Source of the DNA: Rhodamnia argentea
Lineage: Eukaryota; Streptophyta; Magnoliopsida; Myrtales; Myrtaceae
Assembly (NCBI RefSeq): GCF_020921035.1
Contig: NC_063156.1
Coordinates: 24,848,283-24,912,282, forward strand
DNA: 64,000 bases
Direction: 5' to 3'
Part shown: in pieces, positions 26,305-37,545 of the stretch
Layout of the letters: every line of letters starts with the position of its first letter
Position numbering within the stretch: the stretch's first letter is position 1
Program-made: the position numbers and the translations under genes
The notes under the pieces: generated by a model
Told to the model about the DNA's origin: nothing
Seen by the model: only the letters and a program-made list of their open reading frames with translations
Database searches by the model: none

Positions 26305-27060
26305 TTAGCTTTTTTTTTTGAAAAAAAAAAGTAAAAATACATAAAATTACCAAAAGGCCTTTCTTTTTTAAGACCGCCATAGCCACTTTATGCCCTTATT
26401 TAAAAAAAATCCATTTGAGGCCTTTGTTTGACCCCATCAACCGGGCACTTCATGCTTTTATTGGAAATAATGTCAACTTCAGTCGCCTTTATTTGATAAA
26501 ATGAAAATACTTTGACGCCCTTATTTGAAATTGGCTTCCTTTTTTTAGAACAAAAAATTGATGGGTGAGGACTCTTGAGTAGCCTCCAAGAGTTTCTTAG
26601 GTGCGGGTCGTAACACTCCGTCAACTTCGCAACCCCCATCGGTGTTGATTTTCAACTTCTCCTTCAAAGCGAGATGGCGGACTCTCTCTGCCTATAGTTG
26701 AGTTTGTTTTTTGAAAAAACATTTTTAGATTTTTTTTAAAAAATTTTTGAAAAAAGAAAAAGTAAAAATACATAAAATTACCAAAATGCCCTTGCCTTTT
26801 TTTAAGACCGATATGGTCACTTCATGCCCTTATTTATAAAAATATCCACTGCAGGCCCTTGTTTGAGACAATGTGAGCGAAGCAGTGATTCTAAGGTGGG
26901 AAGTAAAAAATTTACTTTCAAAGTTGGCAAAAAATGTCAACTTCATGCCTTTATTTGATAAAATGAAAATAATTGGAGCCCTTTTTTGAAAATTTTCCTT
27001 TTGTAGAACAAAAAATTGAGTGGGTAGGGAAACTTGAGTAGCAAAGCCAAGAGTTTCTTA
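26305..27060 (+). repeat. Pair of ~300-base direct repeats
   Basis: Two diverged direct copies, about 26305-26600 and 26745-27060. Both run in the same order through GTAAAAATACATAAAATTACC, ATGCCCTTATTTA, GTCAACTTCA, TTTATTTGATAAAATGAAAA, GAACAAAAAATTGA and AGAGTTTCTTA. The second copy has an insertion of about 45 bases near 26870-26920. The unit is non-coding. It could be a partial tandem duplication or the two arms of a decayed element. Confidence 0.65.
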
Positions 27061-27956
27061 ACAGCTCCTATTAGACGCTGGAATTTATGTAACTTAAAGT
27101 TTAAGTCTCGATTATTCGATACGACTTCTCAGTTTCTACGGATGGACAAATGGTGTTTTCCTACGAGGTATGAGTGGCGGGCTTTTTTATGCATCGAGAA
27201 ATCACGCCAATCCAAAAGAGGTGATCAGAGGGAAATTCTCAAATGCTTTCGGAGCACGACATTCTCATTTACCGTAGCTAACGCGTAACGACTAACGATA
27301 GAGTTGATGCTTTTCTCACCCCCATCGACCCCGTTCTCCGATTTCCATTCTACCCAAAAAAAAAAAGATTAGCGACCATATTGCGACCTCTCTCAAAGAA
27401 AGGAGGCTCATTGAGTAAGGTATTCTCCCAAGAGCCCCATAATTAGAAATTAGTAGCGGTAATCACTAACTAGTGGCGTGTATTTTTCTAGTAATTAATA
27501 AAGTTCCATAAAGCCCCAACGAGGAAAAGTGACCGTCGACACGTGTAGGATTAGCAAATTATTATCTAATCAGGAAGATGAATGGTTTTCCTCATTGAAA
27601 TCTCACGTCCCGAGAGGCCCCCAAGCGAAGTATGGGCTTTCGTTCTTTAAGCATTCATGCGTAGAAATTGACCTTAACCCCTCACCGAGACTTAAAGCAA
27701 AGCTGTCAGCCCTCTTCATATTCTAAGATCGCGCATGGTTCGATGACCGATAAAACTGATATATCTGTCCAAGTTGAACGCTAACGACGACGATCATCCT
27801 CCCTTTTCTAAACCCGACACCTCTTTCCAGCGTCATTACTAAATTCATGGAGATCTGCGAATTTCCGTCCTTGAAAAGGAATCCGATGGATTCTGAGTTC
27901 TATATGAAGCAAAACTGCCCAGTTTTCAGGCGCGGCACCGTGGCTTCGAGCGTCAA

Positions 27957-29783
27957 ATGGGGGGTCTTCTTCACTTGCTCGTCACCTCATTTCTACTCTA
28001 CTTTTCAAGTAAGTTCCCGCTTCCTCTCTTTGAGAAAGCTCTCAAGTAAAAAGCCTCAAGGTTAGCCTATCCTTGGTTGTCATAGAGATGCTCAAACATG
28101 CATGGCTGCAATCTTTCACTTCACTTGTTACTGTGTTTCGACGAGGCGAGATAATGGTTTTGGGTGTGACTTTTAGGGGCTGAGGCGACGAGTGCGGTCG
28201 GGGTGAACTATGGCCAACTAGGCAACAACCTCCCATTGCCGCCTGACGCTGTCCGGCTTATCAAGAGCCGACTCAGCGCCGGGAGCGTCAAGCTCTACGA
28301 TGCCAACCCCCAGATCCTCCGAGCCCTCAGTAACACGGGCCTAGAGGTATGCACCATGGTCCCCAACGAGCTGATTGCCAACATCTCGGCCGACCAAGCC
28401 CTCGCGGACCGTTGGGTCGGGTCCAACATCGTACCCTTTTACCCGGTCACCAGGATCCGACACGTTCTCGTCGGCAACGAGATCCTCAGCGACCCCAACA
28501 ATAGGTGGTTCTGGCTCAAGCTTGTCTCCGCCATGAGAAGAGTCCAAAAGGCACTAAAAAAGAATCAAATTCGGAACGTGAAAGTCGGTACCTCGATGGC
28601 CATCGATACGCTCGAGCTTTCCTCGGTGTACCCGCCTTCCAACGGGTCGTTTAGGTCCGACATCTCGGGTTCGGTCATGAAGCCCATGTTGCAGTTCTTG
28701 AGCGAGACCAAGTCGTATCTCTATTTCGATCCGTATCCTTATTTCCACTGGGCCAAGGACCCGGAAAAGATCAATCTTGATTATGCATTGCTTGAATCCA
28801 AGAGCATCAGGTATACAGATCCGGGTACGGGTCTGGTTTACACGAATCTTTTCGACCAAATGGTAGATTCAATGGTCTTCGCTATGGAAAAACTCGGGTA
28901 CCCCAACATCCGGATCCTGATGGCCGAGACGGGCTGGCCCAGTTCCGGAGATTACGACCAGATCGGGGCGAATATCTACAACGCCGCCACTTACAATCGC
29001 AATTTAGTCAAGAAGCTCAAAGCCAGACCGCCCGTGGGGACTCCAGCCCGACCAGGGCAGGCCATGCAAGGATTCATCTTCGCTCTTTTCAATGAGAACC
29101 AAAAACCAGGCCCTACCACGGAGCGGCATTTCGGGTTGCTGTACCCGAACGGGTCCAGGGTCTACGAGATCGACCTGAGTGGGAAGGCGCCGTCATCAGG
29201 TTATGAGCTGTTGCCGGCACCGACGAACAATAAGCCGTACAAAGGGCGCATATGGTGCGTGGTGGCGCCAGGATCCAACAATAGGACGGCACTTGAGGCA
29301 GCCTTAACGCACAGTTGCTCGCAGGTAAGCTCACAAACAACGGAACAACGCATGCGAAATTCGGATTATGTACAGTATCTTTCGCGGTCATGTCACTTTC
29401 GATAATCCATGCTCGGCAGGGGAACGGGACTTGTGAGGCGATCCGACCAGGCAAGGCGTGTCATGAGCCGGATTCGGTGCTGTCGCACGTGAGTTACGGG
29501 TTCAGTTCGTACTGGGCACAGTTCAGGAAGTCCGGCGCGAGCTGTTTCTTCAATGGGCTCGCCACTCAAACCATCAAAGATCCAAGCAAGTCCCACCCAC
29601 CCTACTCTTATTCTTGCTTTGTCGTATGACTTGATTGTCAAGAAATCTTCGCACGTACATGCTGTCGTTCAATCTTGCAAACGAGAGACACTTCTCGAAA
29701 GGGAGGGAAATAACATACGTTCCGATTCTATGTTCTTGATTGCAGGCCATGGATCTTGCAAGTTTCCCAGCGTTACACTCTGA
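27957..29783 (+). CDS. Glucan endo-1,3-beta-glucosidase, A6-like (GH17 + X8/CBM43), copy 1
   Basis: Secreted or cell-wall enzyme predicted to hydrolyse beta-1,3-glucan (callose). The closest family known to me is Arabidopsis A6, linked to callose removal around microspores; the shared C-terminal CKFPSVTL is diagnostic. Four exons: 27957-28008, 28177-29324, 29420-29585 and 29746-29783; 467 aa. Exon 1 encodes only a hydrophobic signal peptide (MGGLLHLLVTSFLLYFS). The GH17 barrel follows with acid/base Glu119 (VGNEIL) and nucleophile Glu268 (MAETGWPSSG). A cysteine-rich X8/CBM43 module begins at IWCVV and extends to the C-terminus. No GPI-anchor tail is present. Two oddities: the last intron begins with GC (A|GCAAGT) instead of GT, and there is an extra 95-base intron (29325-29419) absent from copy 2. 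Both restore the frame and match the paralogue. The signal exon was assigned by analogy with copy 2. Confidence 0.88.
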
Positions 29784-31935
29784 AGACGACCCACGTGGAG
29801 GCTCTGTACTGTACTGATCGTTGGCTTCAACCTCATCATAAGACTCGAAAGGGATTCTTCTTCTGAAGCCATCTGGGCAGTCCCTCTTTACTTTGTTCTA
29901 ATCTTTTTCATCAGCCGTGTCTTCCGGGATCTTGATGTTGTAATCAATGTTATGTTCTTCTAATTACGTGCCATTAAGAAATTTCCTTGAATTGGGCGGT
30001 CCTCTATTGCGACTGAAGTTAGGAAGAGCTGGTGGGAACTGTTGATGCACATGAACCATCTAAACAATTACATCGATCGGAACTAGACCAGTTAAAATGG
30101 TCCAATATCTTATTATCAACTCAACTTCATTGAAATGAGTCGTACATAGGCCACCTTAAATTTTGCAGGCTAGCCATAATTAGTTTTATATAAAATTACC
30201 AAAATAAATGGATTTCAAACGGGTTATGTTATGAACCAATTTACAATAGGAAAATTATCAAAAAAGTCATAAACTTATTACTGCTATGCTAATTTAATCT
30301 TAATTTCTTTTTACCAATTTAGCCCTAGACCTTTTGCAGTCATGCCAATTTAGTCATCGGCCAATTTTGACTAGAAATCGTTGACGTGACACGACCGGCA
30401 TTTGCGTGGCCAATTTTAATAATATTTTTGCTCTTTTTATTTTTATTTTTATGTTCTTTTTTTTTCTCTTTCTTTTCTTTCTCTTTTTGTTGTTCTTCTT
30501 CCTCTGGCCAGTCACCGAGCCCGGCTTGTTGAACACGGAATCGATTCTTTGGGAGGCTTGGTGATCAAGTTTCATGTAAGTGGTTGGATGTGTGAGTAAC
30601 GTAGTGTGGCCACAAATAGCATAGCGGTGGGATCTAGAGTGGAAGGAATTGATGGAGGCGTGCTGATCTGCTGATCCTTGAGACCGGCCATCGTTCACGC
30701 AGATCGCCATGGGACTGCAGACCATGTTGAGGACTCTTCAGACCAAGCGATACTCGGACAAGCACAAGCACAGAACACAGCGAACTGGATCGACAAGATC
30801 TTACTCTTCTTCTGCTCCTTTTGTAAATATAGTCTTGTTAGCGAATGTTCACAGCATAGAGAGGGAAGAAAAGGCAAGAGTAAACATACGATTCTGCATT
30901 CTAGGGGGGTTTCTATGTTTCATGACATGTTCTTAGGTTAAGTAAGATTGTTTAGCACACCAGCAAGTTTGGTCTTTGTTTTGGGCCCGGTCTGATGAAG
31001 AGAGCGAACTGTTTCCGTCGACATTCACGGGGACCGTGTTGGCCGACCCAGATCAACTTGATCACTACTAATCTCGCGTGCTAGGCCCCGGTGCCATTGT
31101 GCAAAGCCATTGTCGACGGGATGTGTGATGTGCCTTTTTCTGGTTAGTATCGTTGCCCTAAAGGGCATTGTGATCCTTGATTCCAACAGCAATATTTCGA
31201 GAAGAAATTTGGACGAAAAAGGGAGGCGTAGAAAATACCAGCAATAAATCAAAGACAAGAATATAAGAAAAAAGACAGATATAGATCTTGGTAGGGATGG
31301 ATCGATAAATTTGCACCATAAATAAATCGGTCAAAATAGGTTAATGTGGGTCGGGCCAATTTTGACCCAACTCAAACCTGATCATTTGACAAGCCTAATC
31401 GATAAAAATATGTAATGGCTTTGACCCCATATTACGGTCAAATTGCTGAATTAAATGACACTGTATACAAGTTTGGGTTTTACAAGTATATTTGTTAAGG
31501 GTTATAGAGTTGACGCTTTTTTTATCCCACCGATTTGAAACAGGATCCGGATTGCCTAATATTGGGATTTCCATGATATGTGTGCCAGTCGGGTTCAAAG
31601 TTATTCAGAGTTGACAAAAGCACGTTTTTCCCTTTTTTATCCCACCGATTCGAAATCATTCGAAACATGATGGCCCTTTGAAATGGACTGGATTTGTGAA
31701 CGGCCCAATTTCTTTCTAAATGGACTGGCTCAAAGCAACGACCCAAGATCTGTTTGTTGGGCTCTTGGGCCCGCAGAATACCAACATCGTTTGCGGGAAA
31801 AACACTCGTTTTTGCCAACACGCTCGTGGAGCTTCAAAGAAACAGAGGAAAATTCCCCATTTTCGCCCTCATTTATTTTGCAGAAAAATAAATAATCCGT
31901 AAAAACGTCTTCGTAAAAGAATGATGTTTGGATCG
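29784..31935. other. Intergenic region after A6-like copy 1
   Basis: It contains the 3' flank of copy 1 (to about 30075, homologous to 32200-32460) and a lone left arm of the AATTTAGTCCTAAAC-type TIR family at about 30248-30420, followed by a T-rich core. At 31517-31535 and 31635-31655 a short word (TTTTTTATCCCACCGATT) occurs twice. No gene is recognised; the frames around 30680-30940 have no family features. Confidence 0.55.
30248..30420. repeat. Solitary arm of the TIR element family
   Basis: It carries the left-arm word order seen in the complete elements: GGAAAATTATCAAAAAAGTC, CCAATTTAGCCCTAGACC, GGCCAATTTTGACTAGAAATCG, TTGACGTG, CCAATTTTAATAAT. No matching right arm follows, so this is a truncated copy. 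Confidence 0.55.
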
Positions 31936-32465
31936 AACTTTCACCACCCAAACCATCAAAGATCCAAGTAACTCCCCCGAGCTATTCCCTATACTTGTTT
32001 CCGAGTATTGTGCGACTAAATCCACAAGAAATCTTTGCACGAACATTATCACTCGAATCTTGCGAACGAGCTAGAGACCTGTCGAAAGTTTTCCCAGCGT
32101 GGCCCTCTCCGAAGACTCGACGAAGATGGGGGCATTGTCCTAACGATTCCCCACCTGTAGTCCATCTTCTTCCTTTACCAAGAAAGGAAGGTAAGTAAAG
32201 GGCTCGGTGGGTTGTGTGGTTCCTCTTCCAAAGTCATTTGGGCATCTCTCTTTGCTTTCTTGCTTTCTTCTTTTTTTTTCCCACCCCCCCTTTTCCAATC
32301 TTTTTTTATCAGCCGTGTCTTCACAGCATCTCGATGAAGCAAATTGATGCTAATCTTCTTCTCCTTCTGAGGAAGTAAAATACGAGATTTGTACGAATTG
32401 GGCGGCCCTATCGTGCAAGTGAAGTTTGGGAAGAACCTGTGGGAACAGTACAACAATTACATGGG
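31936..32465 (+). pseudogene. 3' relic of a third A6-like glucanase gene
   Basis: About 530 bases aligned by eye with the 3' end and downstream flank of A6-like copy 1 (29558-30075). ACCCAAACCATCAAAGATCCAA (31944-31965), coding in the intact genes, leads into intron sequence whose donor is GT. Intron text matches copy 1 up to CGAAAG and then jumps directly to TTTCCCAGCGTGG, so the intron end, splice acceptor and codons for HGSCK are deleted. The downstream flank is still recognisable (ATCAGCCGTGTCTTC, GAATTGGGCGG, ACAATTACAT). No GH17 barrel sequence remains upstream. This is a non-functional remnant of an old tandem copy. Confidence 0.8.
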
Positions 32466-34160
32466 TCAGTACAAACAAACATGTCAGTGGCTTTGACCCT
32501 TGGTTTGGTCCGTTGAATTGAATTATTAACCTACGAGAAGAAAAATAAAGATAAAAAGTAAAGAATGGAAGAAAATTAATAATGACGTCTCTACAAATAG
32601 TCAGGAGGGGGGGCAAGCTCTTAATCAGCGACCTCGTCCCTACCACGGAGATTGGGACGTTCCACAATAATAACAACGATAATGATGATTGATAATGCGA
32701 AATCTGGGAAGAAGACGCTGCCCACCTCTTTCCTTTGTTTTTTCTTTCCTGTAAAATCCCACGCGCGACGCCATTGGAGAGGACTAAGGGAAGCTCGCAT
32801 CTCTTTCCTCTTTCCAACGTTTTTTTATGGGAAGGCCCTACTTCGTCCGGACTAGTTCTCTGTTCTTTTCTCCCTCCTGATTCATTTGGGTAATTGGAAT
32901 GCCTCGCTCATTACTGATTACATCCCATCATCTCTGCCCTGGAAAATACTCGTGTGGATTTGGATTCGCTGAACCATATCTGACCGCCGTCTATCTCAAT
33001 AGTTGGTTATGAGGAGGCTCACATAGAATCCGCATGATTAACGGTTGCGATGCACCCCGTTTTGAATTTCCAATCCAGGCGAGGAATCCTCATTTGTCAA
33101 AGTGAGATATCATTAACTTCACTTTGGCGTCTAAAGTTGGTGGATGATCTCCCCATTCAGCACATTATCATCACCCCATAAGATTAATTCTTAAGCCATA
33201 TTTCCATTTGATGATGATCCTAAATCGGAAAAGAAAAGAAAAGAGAGAGATAACTCCAAAAGCTTTTTTGCATTCGCTCCTCCACGTGTGCCGGTCATTA
33301 AACATCTTGCAACCACTCTACAACTAATTATAAATTTCGGCATTCTACGTCGATTTATTTCTTTGGAACGAACTTACATACGAATTCGCAACAACCAAAA
33401 AAAAAACATTATCCGTATTCATTACAATAGTCTGAGGCCAGTGAGGTGGTGTAATTAAATGGTGCTCACATCCATGCATAGGAACTGAGAATTTGATTGG
33501 ACAATGCTCCAAGACCCATAACGCTTTCAATCCTAAAACCCTAACCAGTAAGAAACGATGTCCTCAATCCCTGGCATGTCTTTTATTGCCCTGCAGTCTG
33601 CACGCCGAAGTCCCCACTTGAAAGTTGAAACGGCTAGTCGTACCTCTCTTTTGGCATCTCTCTCTCTCTCTCCTCTCTCTCTTTTTGATCCGAGTCACCA
33701 CCACCTTCCTGTTCTTCCCCACTGTCCGAGACTGAGACAACCAACCTAGCAAAAAGCGGAGCGCCAAATGTAGTGGCCCCCACTCGTTACTCTTTCCTCT
33801 TTCTCACTAGACTTTTCCTGCGACAGAATATGTTACGGGGCCTTATTCCACGAGTCTCTCTCGAGAGAGAGTCCCAACAGACATTTCACTGAAAGCCTAG
33901 ATCTTCTTATCTCCTTCAAAAATACTCCATTAAATCCGCAGTACTATCTTCACAAATCTCCGCAACCTTTGACACAACATATCTGAGCATTGCTATCTGT
34001 TCAAACCTCCCCAATCGCCAATCTCCTCCACCAAGCTCCGTTATCCTCTTTGCTTCACAGTCTCAACCATCATCGACCTCCCAAAAGAGAAGTTGCAACC
34101 TTTGGGGTAAGATAGAAAACAGGGCTCTTGATTAGAAATAGGCGGGGGTCGTTGATTTCG
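32466..34160. other. Intergenic and promoter region of A6-like copy 2
   Basis: No gene is recognised. A CT run at 33660-33683 and pyrimidine-rich DNA near 33900-34060 precede the start codon. No clear TATA box is placed. Frames at 32350-32855 and 33558-33767 have no recognisable motifs. Confidence 0.5.
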
Positions 34161-35898
34161 ATGCAGATGGGTCTTTTGGATCTGCTCGTCTTCTCTGTCC
34201 CGCTCCTCGCACTGTGCGGTGAGTAGTCTCTTCTCTTCTGCTGCGGAATCTCAACAATGCTGATTTGGGTTCTGTCTGTTTCGAGCCTCTCACTCTTGTG
34301 GGTTCTTGTTTGCCACAGGTGCGGAGTTTTCGAGCAAGGTCGGAGTCAACTACGGCCAGTTGGGGAACAACCTCCCGTCGCCGGCCCGGTCCGTCCGGCT
34401 CATCAAGCACCGGCTCAAGGCCCAGCGCGTCAAACTCTACGATGCCAACCCGAGCATCCTCCGAGCCCTTAAGCACACCGACATTCGAGTCTCCGTCATG
34501 GTCCCGAACGAGCTTATCAACGCCATCGCCGTCAACCAGACGCTTGCCGACTCGTGGGTCGGGTCCAACGTGGCGCCCTTCTACCCGGCGACCAAGATTC
34601 GGTACCTCCTTGCAGGCAACGAGATCCTCAGCTCCGCGGACAACACGACTTGGTTCAACCTCGTGCCGGCGATGCGAAAGGTCAAGATCGCCCTGAAGAG
34701 GCACAGGGTCCTCAAGGTCAAGGTGGGGACCACGCTAGCGATGGACGTTCTCGCGTCGTCGTACCCGCCTTCGAGCGGCTCGTTCAGGCCCGACGTGTCG
34801 GACCGTGTCATGAAGCCGATGCTGCAGTTCTTGAACCGGACCAAATCCTTCTTTTTCCTCGACGTGTACCCGTATTTTCCCTGGTCCTCCGACCCGAAGA
34901 CCATCGACCTCGACTACGCATTGTTCGAGTCCAAGAACGTGACCGTGACGGACCCAGGGACGGGCCTGGTCTACACGAACCTTTTCGACCAGATGGTGGA
35001 CGCGGTAATATTTGCGATGAAGAAACTCGGGTACCCGGATATCCGGGTCTGGATCGCCGAGACGGGCTGGCCCAACGCCGGCGACTGCGATCAGATCGGC
35101 GCCAACATCTACAACGCCGCCACGTACAACCGCAACGTGGTCAAGAAGCTCTCGGCCCGACCGGCCATAGGGACACCGGCTCGACCCGGTTGGGTCCTGC
35201 CCTCCTTCATATTCGCGCTCTACAACGAGAACCAGAAGCCGGGTCCGGGGACGGAGCGGCATTTCGGGCTGTTGTACCCGAACGGGTCGTTCGTCTATGA
35301 GATCGATCTCAGCGGAGAGACGCCGGAGAGGGAGTACAGGGGGGGCTTGCCGGCGCCGACGAACAACGAGCCGTACAAGGGGAAGATATGGTGCGTGGTG
35401 GCGAGGGGAGCGAACCGGAGCGCGTTGGGGTCGGCACTGTCGTACGCGTGCTCGCAGGGGAACGGGACGTGCGGGCCGATCCAACCGGGCAAGGCGTGTT
35501 ATAGACGGGGTTCGCTGGTCCGGCGGGCGAGCTACGCATTCAGCTCGTACTGGGCCCAGTTTAGGAAGGCGGGCGGGTCTTGTTACTTCGATGGGCTGGC
35601 CACTCAAACCATCAAAGACCCAAGTAAGATTTAGCAAACCCGGCTTTGATTATTCACTTGATTATCTTGTTATTGCTCTATGATATGATATTCTTTGAAT
35701 TTGCTTGTTAATTCTGTCGGAAATGCTATAGTTCGATAGTCATTGACCATTAAAGAGTTCAGAAGGAGAATCTTTGCTCAAACCTTAGAAGCTATGATTG
35801 ATTCCTGTAAGTGGAATTAGAGATGTATTTTCAGGTTCTGTCTTGAATTGTTGTTCATAGGTTACGGATCCTGCAAGTTCCCTGCGGTGACTCTTTGA
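34161..35898 (+). CDS. Glucan endo-1,3-beta-glucosidase, A6-like (GH17 + X8/CBM43), copy 2
   Basis: Tandem paralogue of the gene at 27957, predicted to cleave callose in the apoplast. Three exons: 34161-34218, 34319-35623 and 35861-35898; 466 aa. Exon 1 encodes the signal peptide (MQMGLLDLLVFSVPLLALCG), with the second ATG two codons later as an alternative start. The GH17 barrel starts near VGVNYGQLGNNLP. Acid/base Glu121 (AGNEIL) and nucleophile Glu267 (IAETGWPNAG) are present. The C-terminal X8/CBM43 module starts at IWCVVARG, and the protein ends CKFPAVTL, close to the A6 signature. The last intron has a normal GT donor (A|GTAAGA). The extra intron of copy 1 is absent: the coding sequence runs through CAG-GGG-AAC uninterrupted. 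Codon use is very GC-rich at third positions, clearly more than in copy 1, and this creates long antisense open frames that are not genes. Confidence 0.93.
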
Positions 35899-37545
35899 AG
35901 AACTTCCGCCGGCCAGAAGAGGTGATACCGTGGTCTCTGTTTCTCCAACACCGTCACGTAGAATAAGAATTGTTCAGCTCATTCTTTCAGTACTCGGGCG
36001 CTTCTTCACTTCCGAAGGCACTGCACATTTTTCTTGGAACAACTTTGGTACTACTGCTTAGGCCGGACTTCCAGAGCATATGGCAATCTCAGAAGTCAGC
36101 GATTTTCTTCATCTATAGTTGGTGTCGTCCTGATGAGCCTTAGGCGATTGAGGATGGGGACGTGAAATCAGTAGAGTCGTGTTTGGTCGAATGTTGTCTT
36201 GGTTTCCAGATTGTTGCTAGAAGGTTCCAACGGCTACATCCCACCATTTTCCCAACCACTCTGGGAGCTTACCTTACTTTCAGACTGAGACAATTTATTG
36301 ATGATTCGTGTGGCAGGCGGCTATTTCTGCATATTCAGATGACTCTTTCTTTAATTTCATATGAAGCATTGCCGCTGCACATTTTTTCTATTCCCCCCTT
36401 TCGGATTGTAAGTCGAGGACCCGACTTGATTAGCTTGACATTGATTCCTCTTTTGGATTCCTAGGAATAAGAATGGTTGTAGGATGATCTATATTTGAAA
36501 ACTGCGATCTAGACTGTAATCATGCTCTGTGTTTTTTTTTTCCCTTGCACTTGGTCACAATCCGATCACCTCAAGATAGCCCTGGGAAATCCTTTCGAGA
36601 GACGATGACTAAGATATTAAAACCTTTCACAAACAGAAACAGGATTCTATACCAGGATCCGAGGACGTATGCATAAAATTTCACAACCGGTTATAGTCCA
36701 AACAAGGAAGCAGCATGATGTACTCGGTCCGCTAGGTTCGTTTGCCCGGGGATAGCAACTTCCCACGCATCTTTTCTTGATTTTCTGATCATCTCTTACA
36801 AGAACTTGGTCCGCTTCTCTTATGGCGTTCTTTGCACTTTCCAGCCACCTTCTCCCTTGTTTTGCTTCCCTCGCTTTTCGTCATTCAGCTAATTCGGCTC
36901 CTTTTTTAAATTGATATCTTGAAGGAGGTAATTCCTTCTGCTTCGAAAATTTCCAATTCGAGATTGCAACATTAGGAACCTGGCTTGGTGGTCAACTAGA
37001 TAAGCAGGTGACGACTTTTGATTCTCGCAAGATTCAGTTGTCAATCCAATTAGTTCACCCCCAAGTCCAGCTCCTGTGATAGTAGAAGATGGCAAAGTTG
37101 TACAGTGAAACTATTTTCAAGATTCAACGTGCGGAGTTCTGTCACTGGTCTTCCTAGTTTTGCTGAGTCTTCTTTTCCTGACTCAGTTCACGGTCTGAGG
37201 AATTTACCTAGGTTGCTCGATTCTGCACTTGACTGATAACTAAAAACGACCATCCAATTCCCACCTAATTTGCTGTGATGCCGAAACGCTAAATCTACTG
37301 AGTCACAATTGCCTTTAGGAAAGTTTCAGAACATAGTGACGAAGACGGCAAAGCCTTTGGCGGGAGGGAGTACAATTACTGCTAAAAAGCATAATGCAGA
37401 AACTAGAAAGATGAAGTGGACATAGCTTTCACCGGACATGATGTTATCTTAAATCATGATTCATTAGGCTCTAGGAAGCGACGGATTCTAGAATTCAAAA
37501 GCGAGAAGTAGATGCAGCATATGAATCATTTAGCTCGGTCATAGT
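35899..37545. other. Convergent intergenic region between A6-like copy 2 and the FAO gene
   Basis: 3' flanks of two convergent genes. No further gene, transposon or structured RNA is recognised. Open frames at 36162-36464 and 36889-37095 lack any family motif. Confidence 0.55.

Larger units (their letters stand above)
25000..27956. other. Intergenic region between FKBP and first A6-like gene
   Basis: No gene is recognised. It contains T- and A-rich homopolymer runs (near 24996-25013, 25854-25869 and 25965-26010), a possible organellar DNA insertion at about 25430-25790, and a dispersed pair of direct repeats at 26305-26600 and 26745-27060, both listed separately. Confidence 0.55.

Noticed and set aside
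34735..35637. 300-codon antisense and 248-codon alternate-frame open reading frames in A6-like copy 2
   Set aside because: They result from very high GC at third codon positions. The sense frame carries the GH17 catalytic motifs and X8 module.
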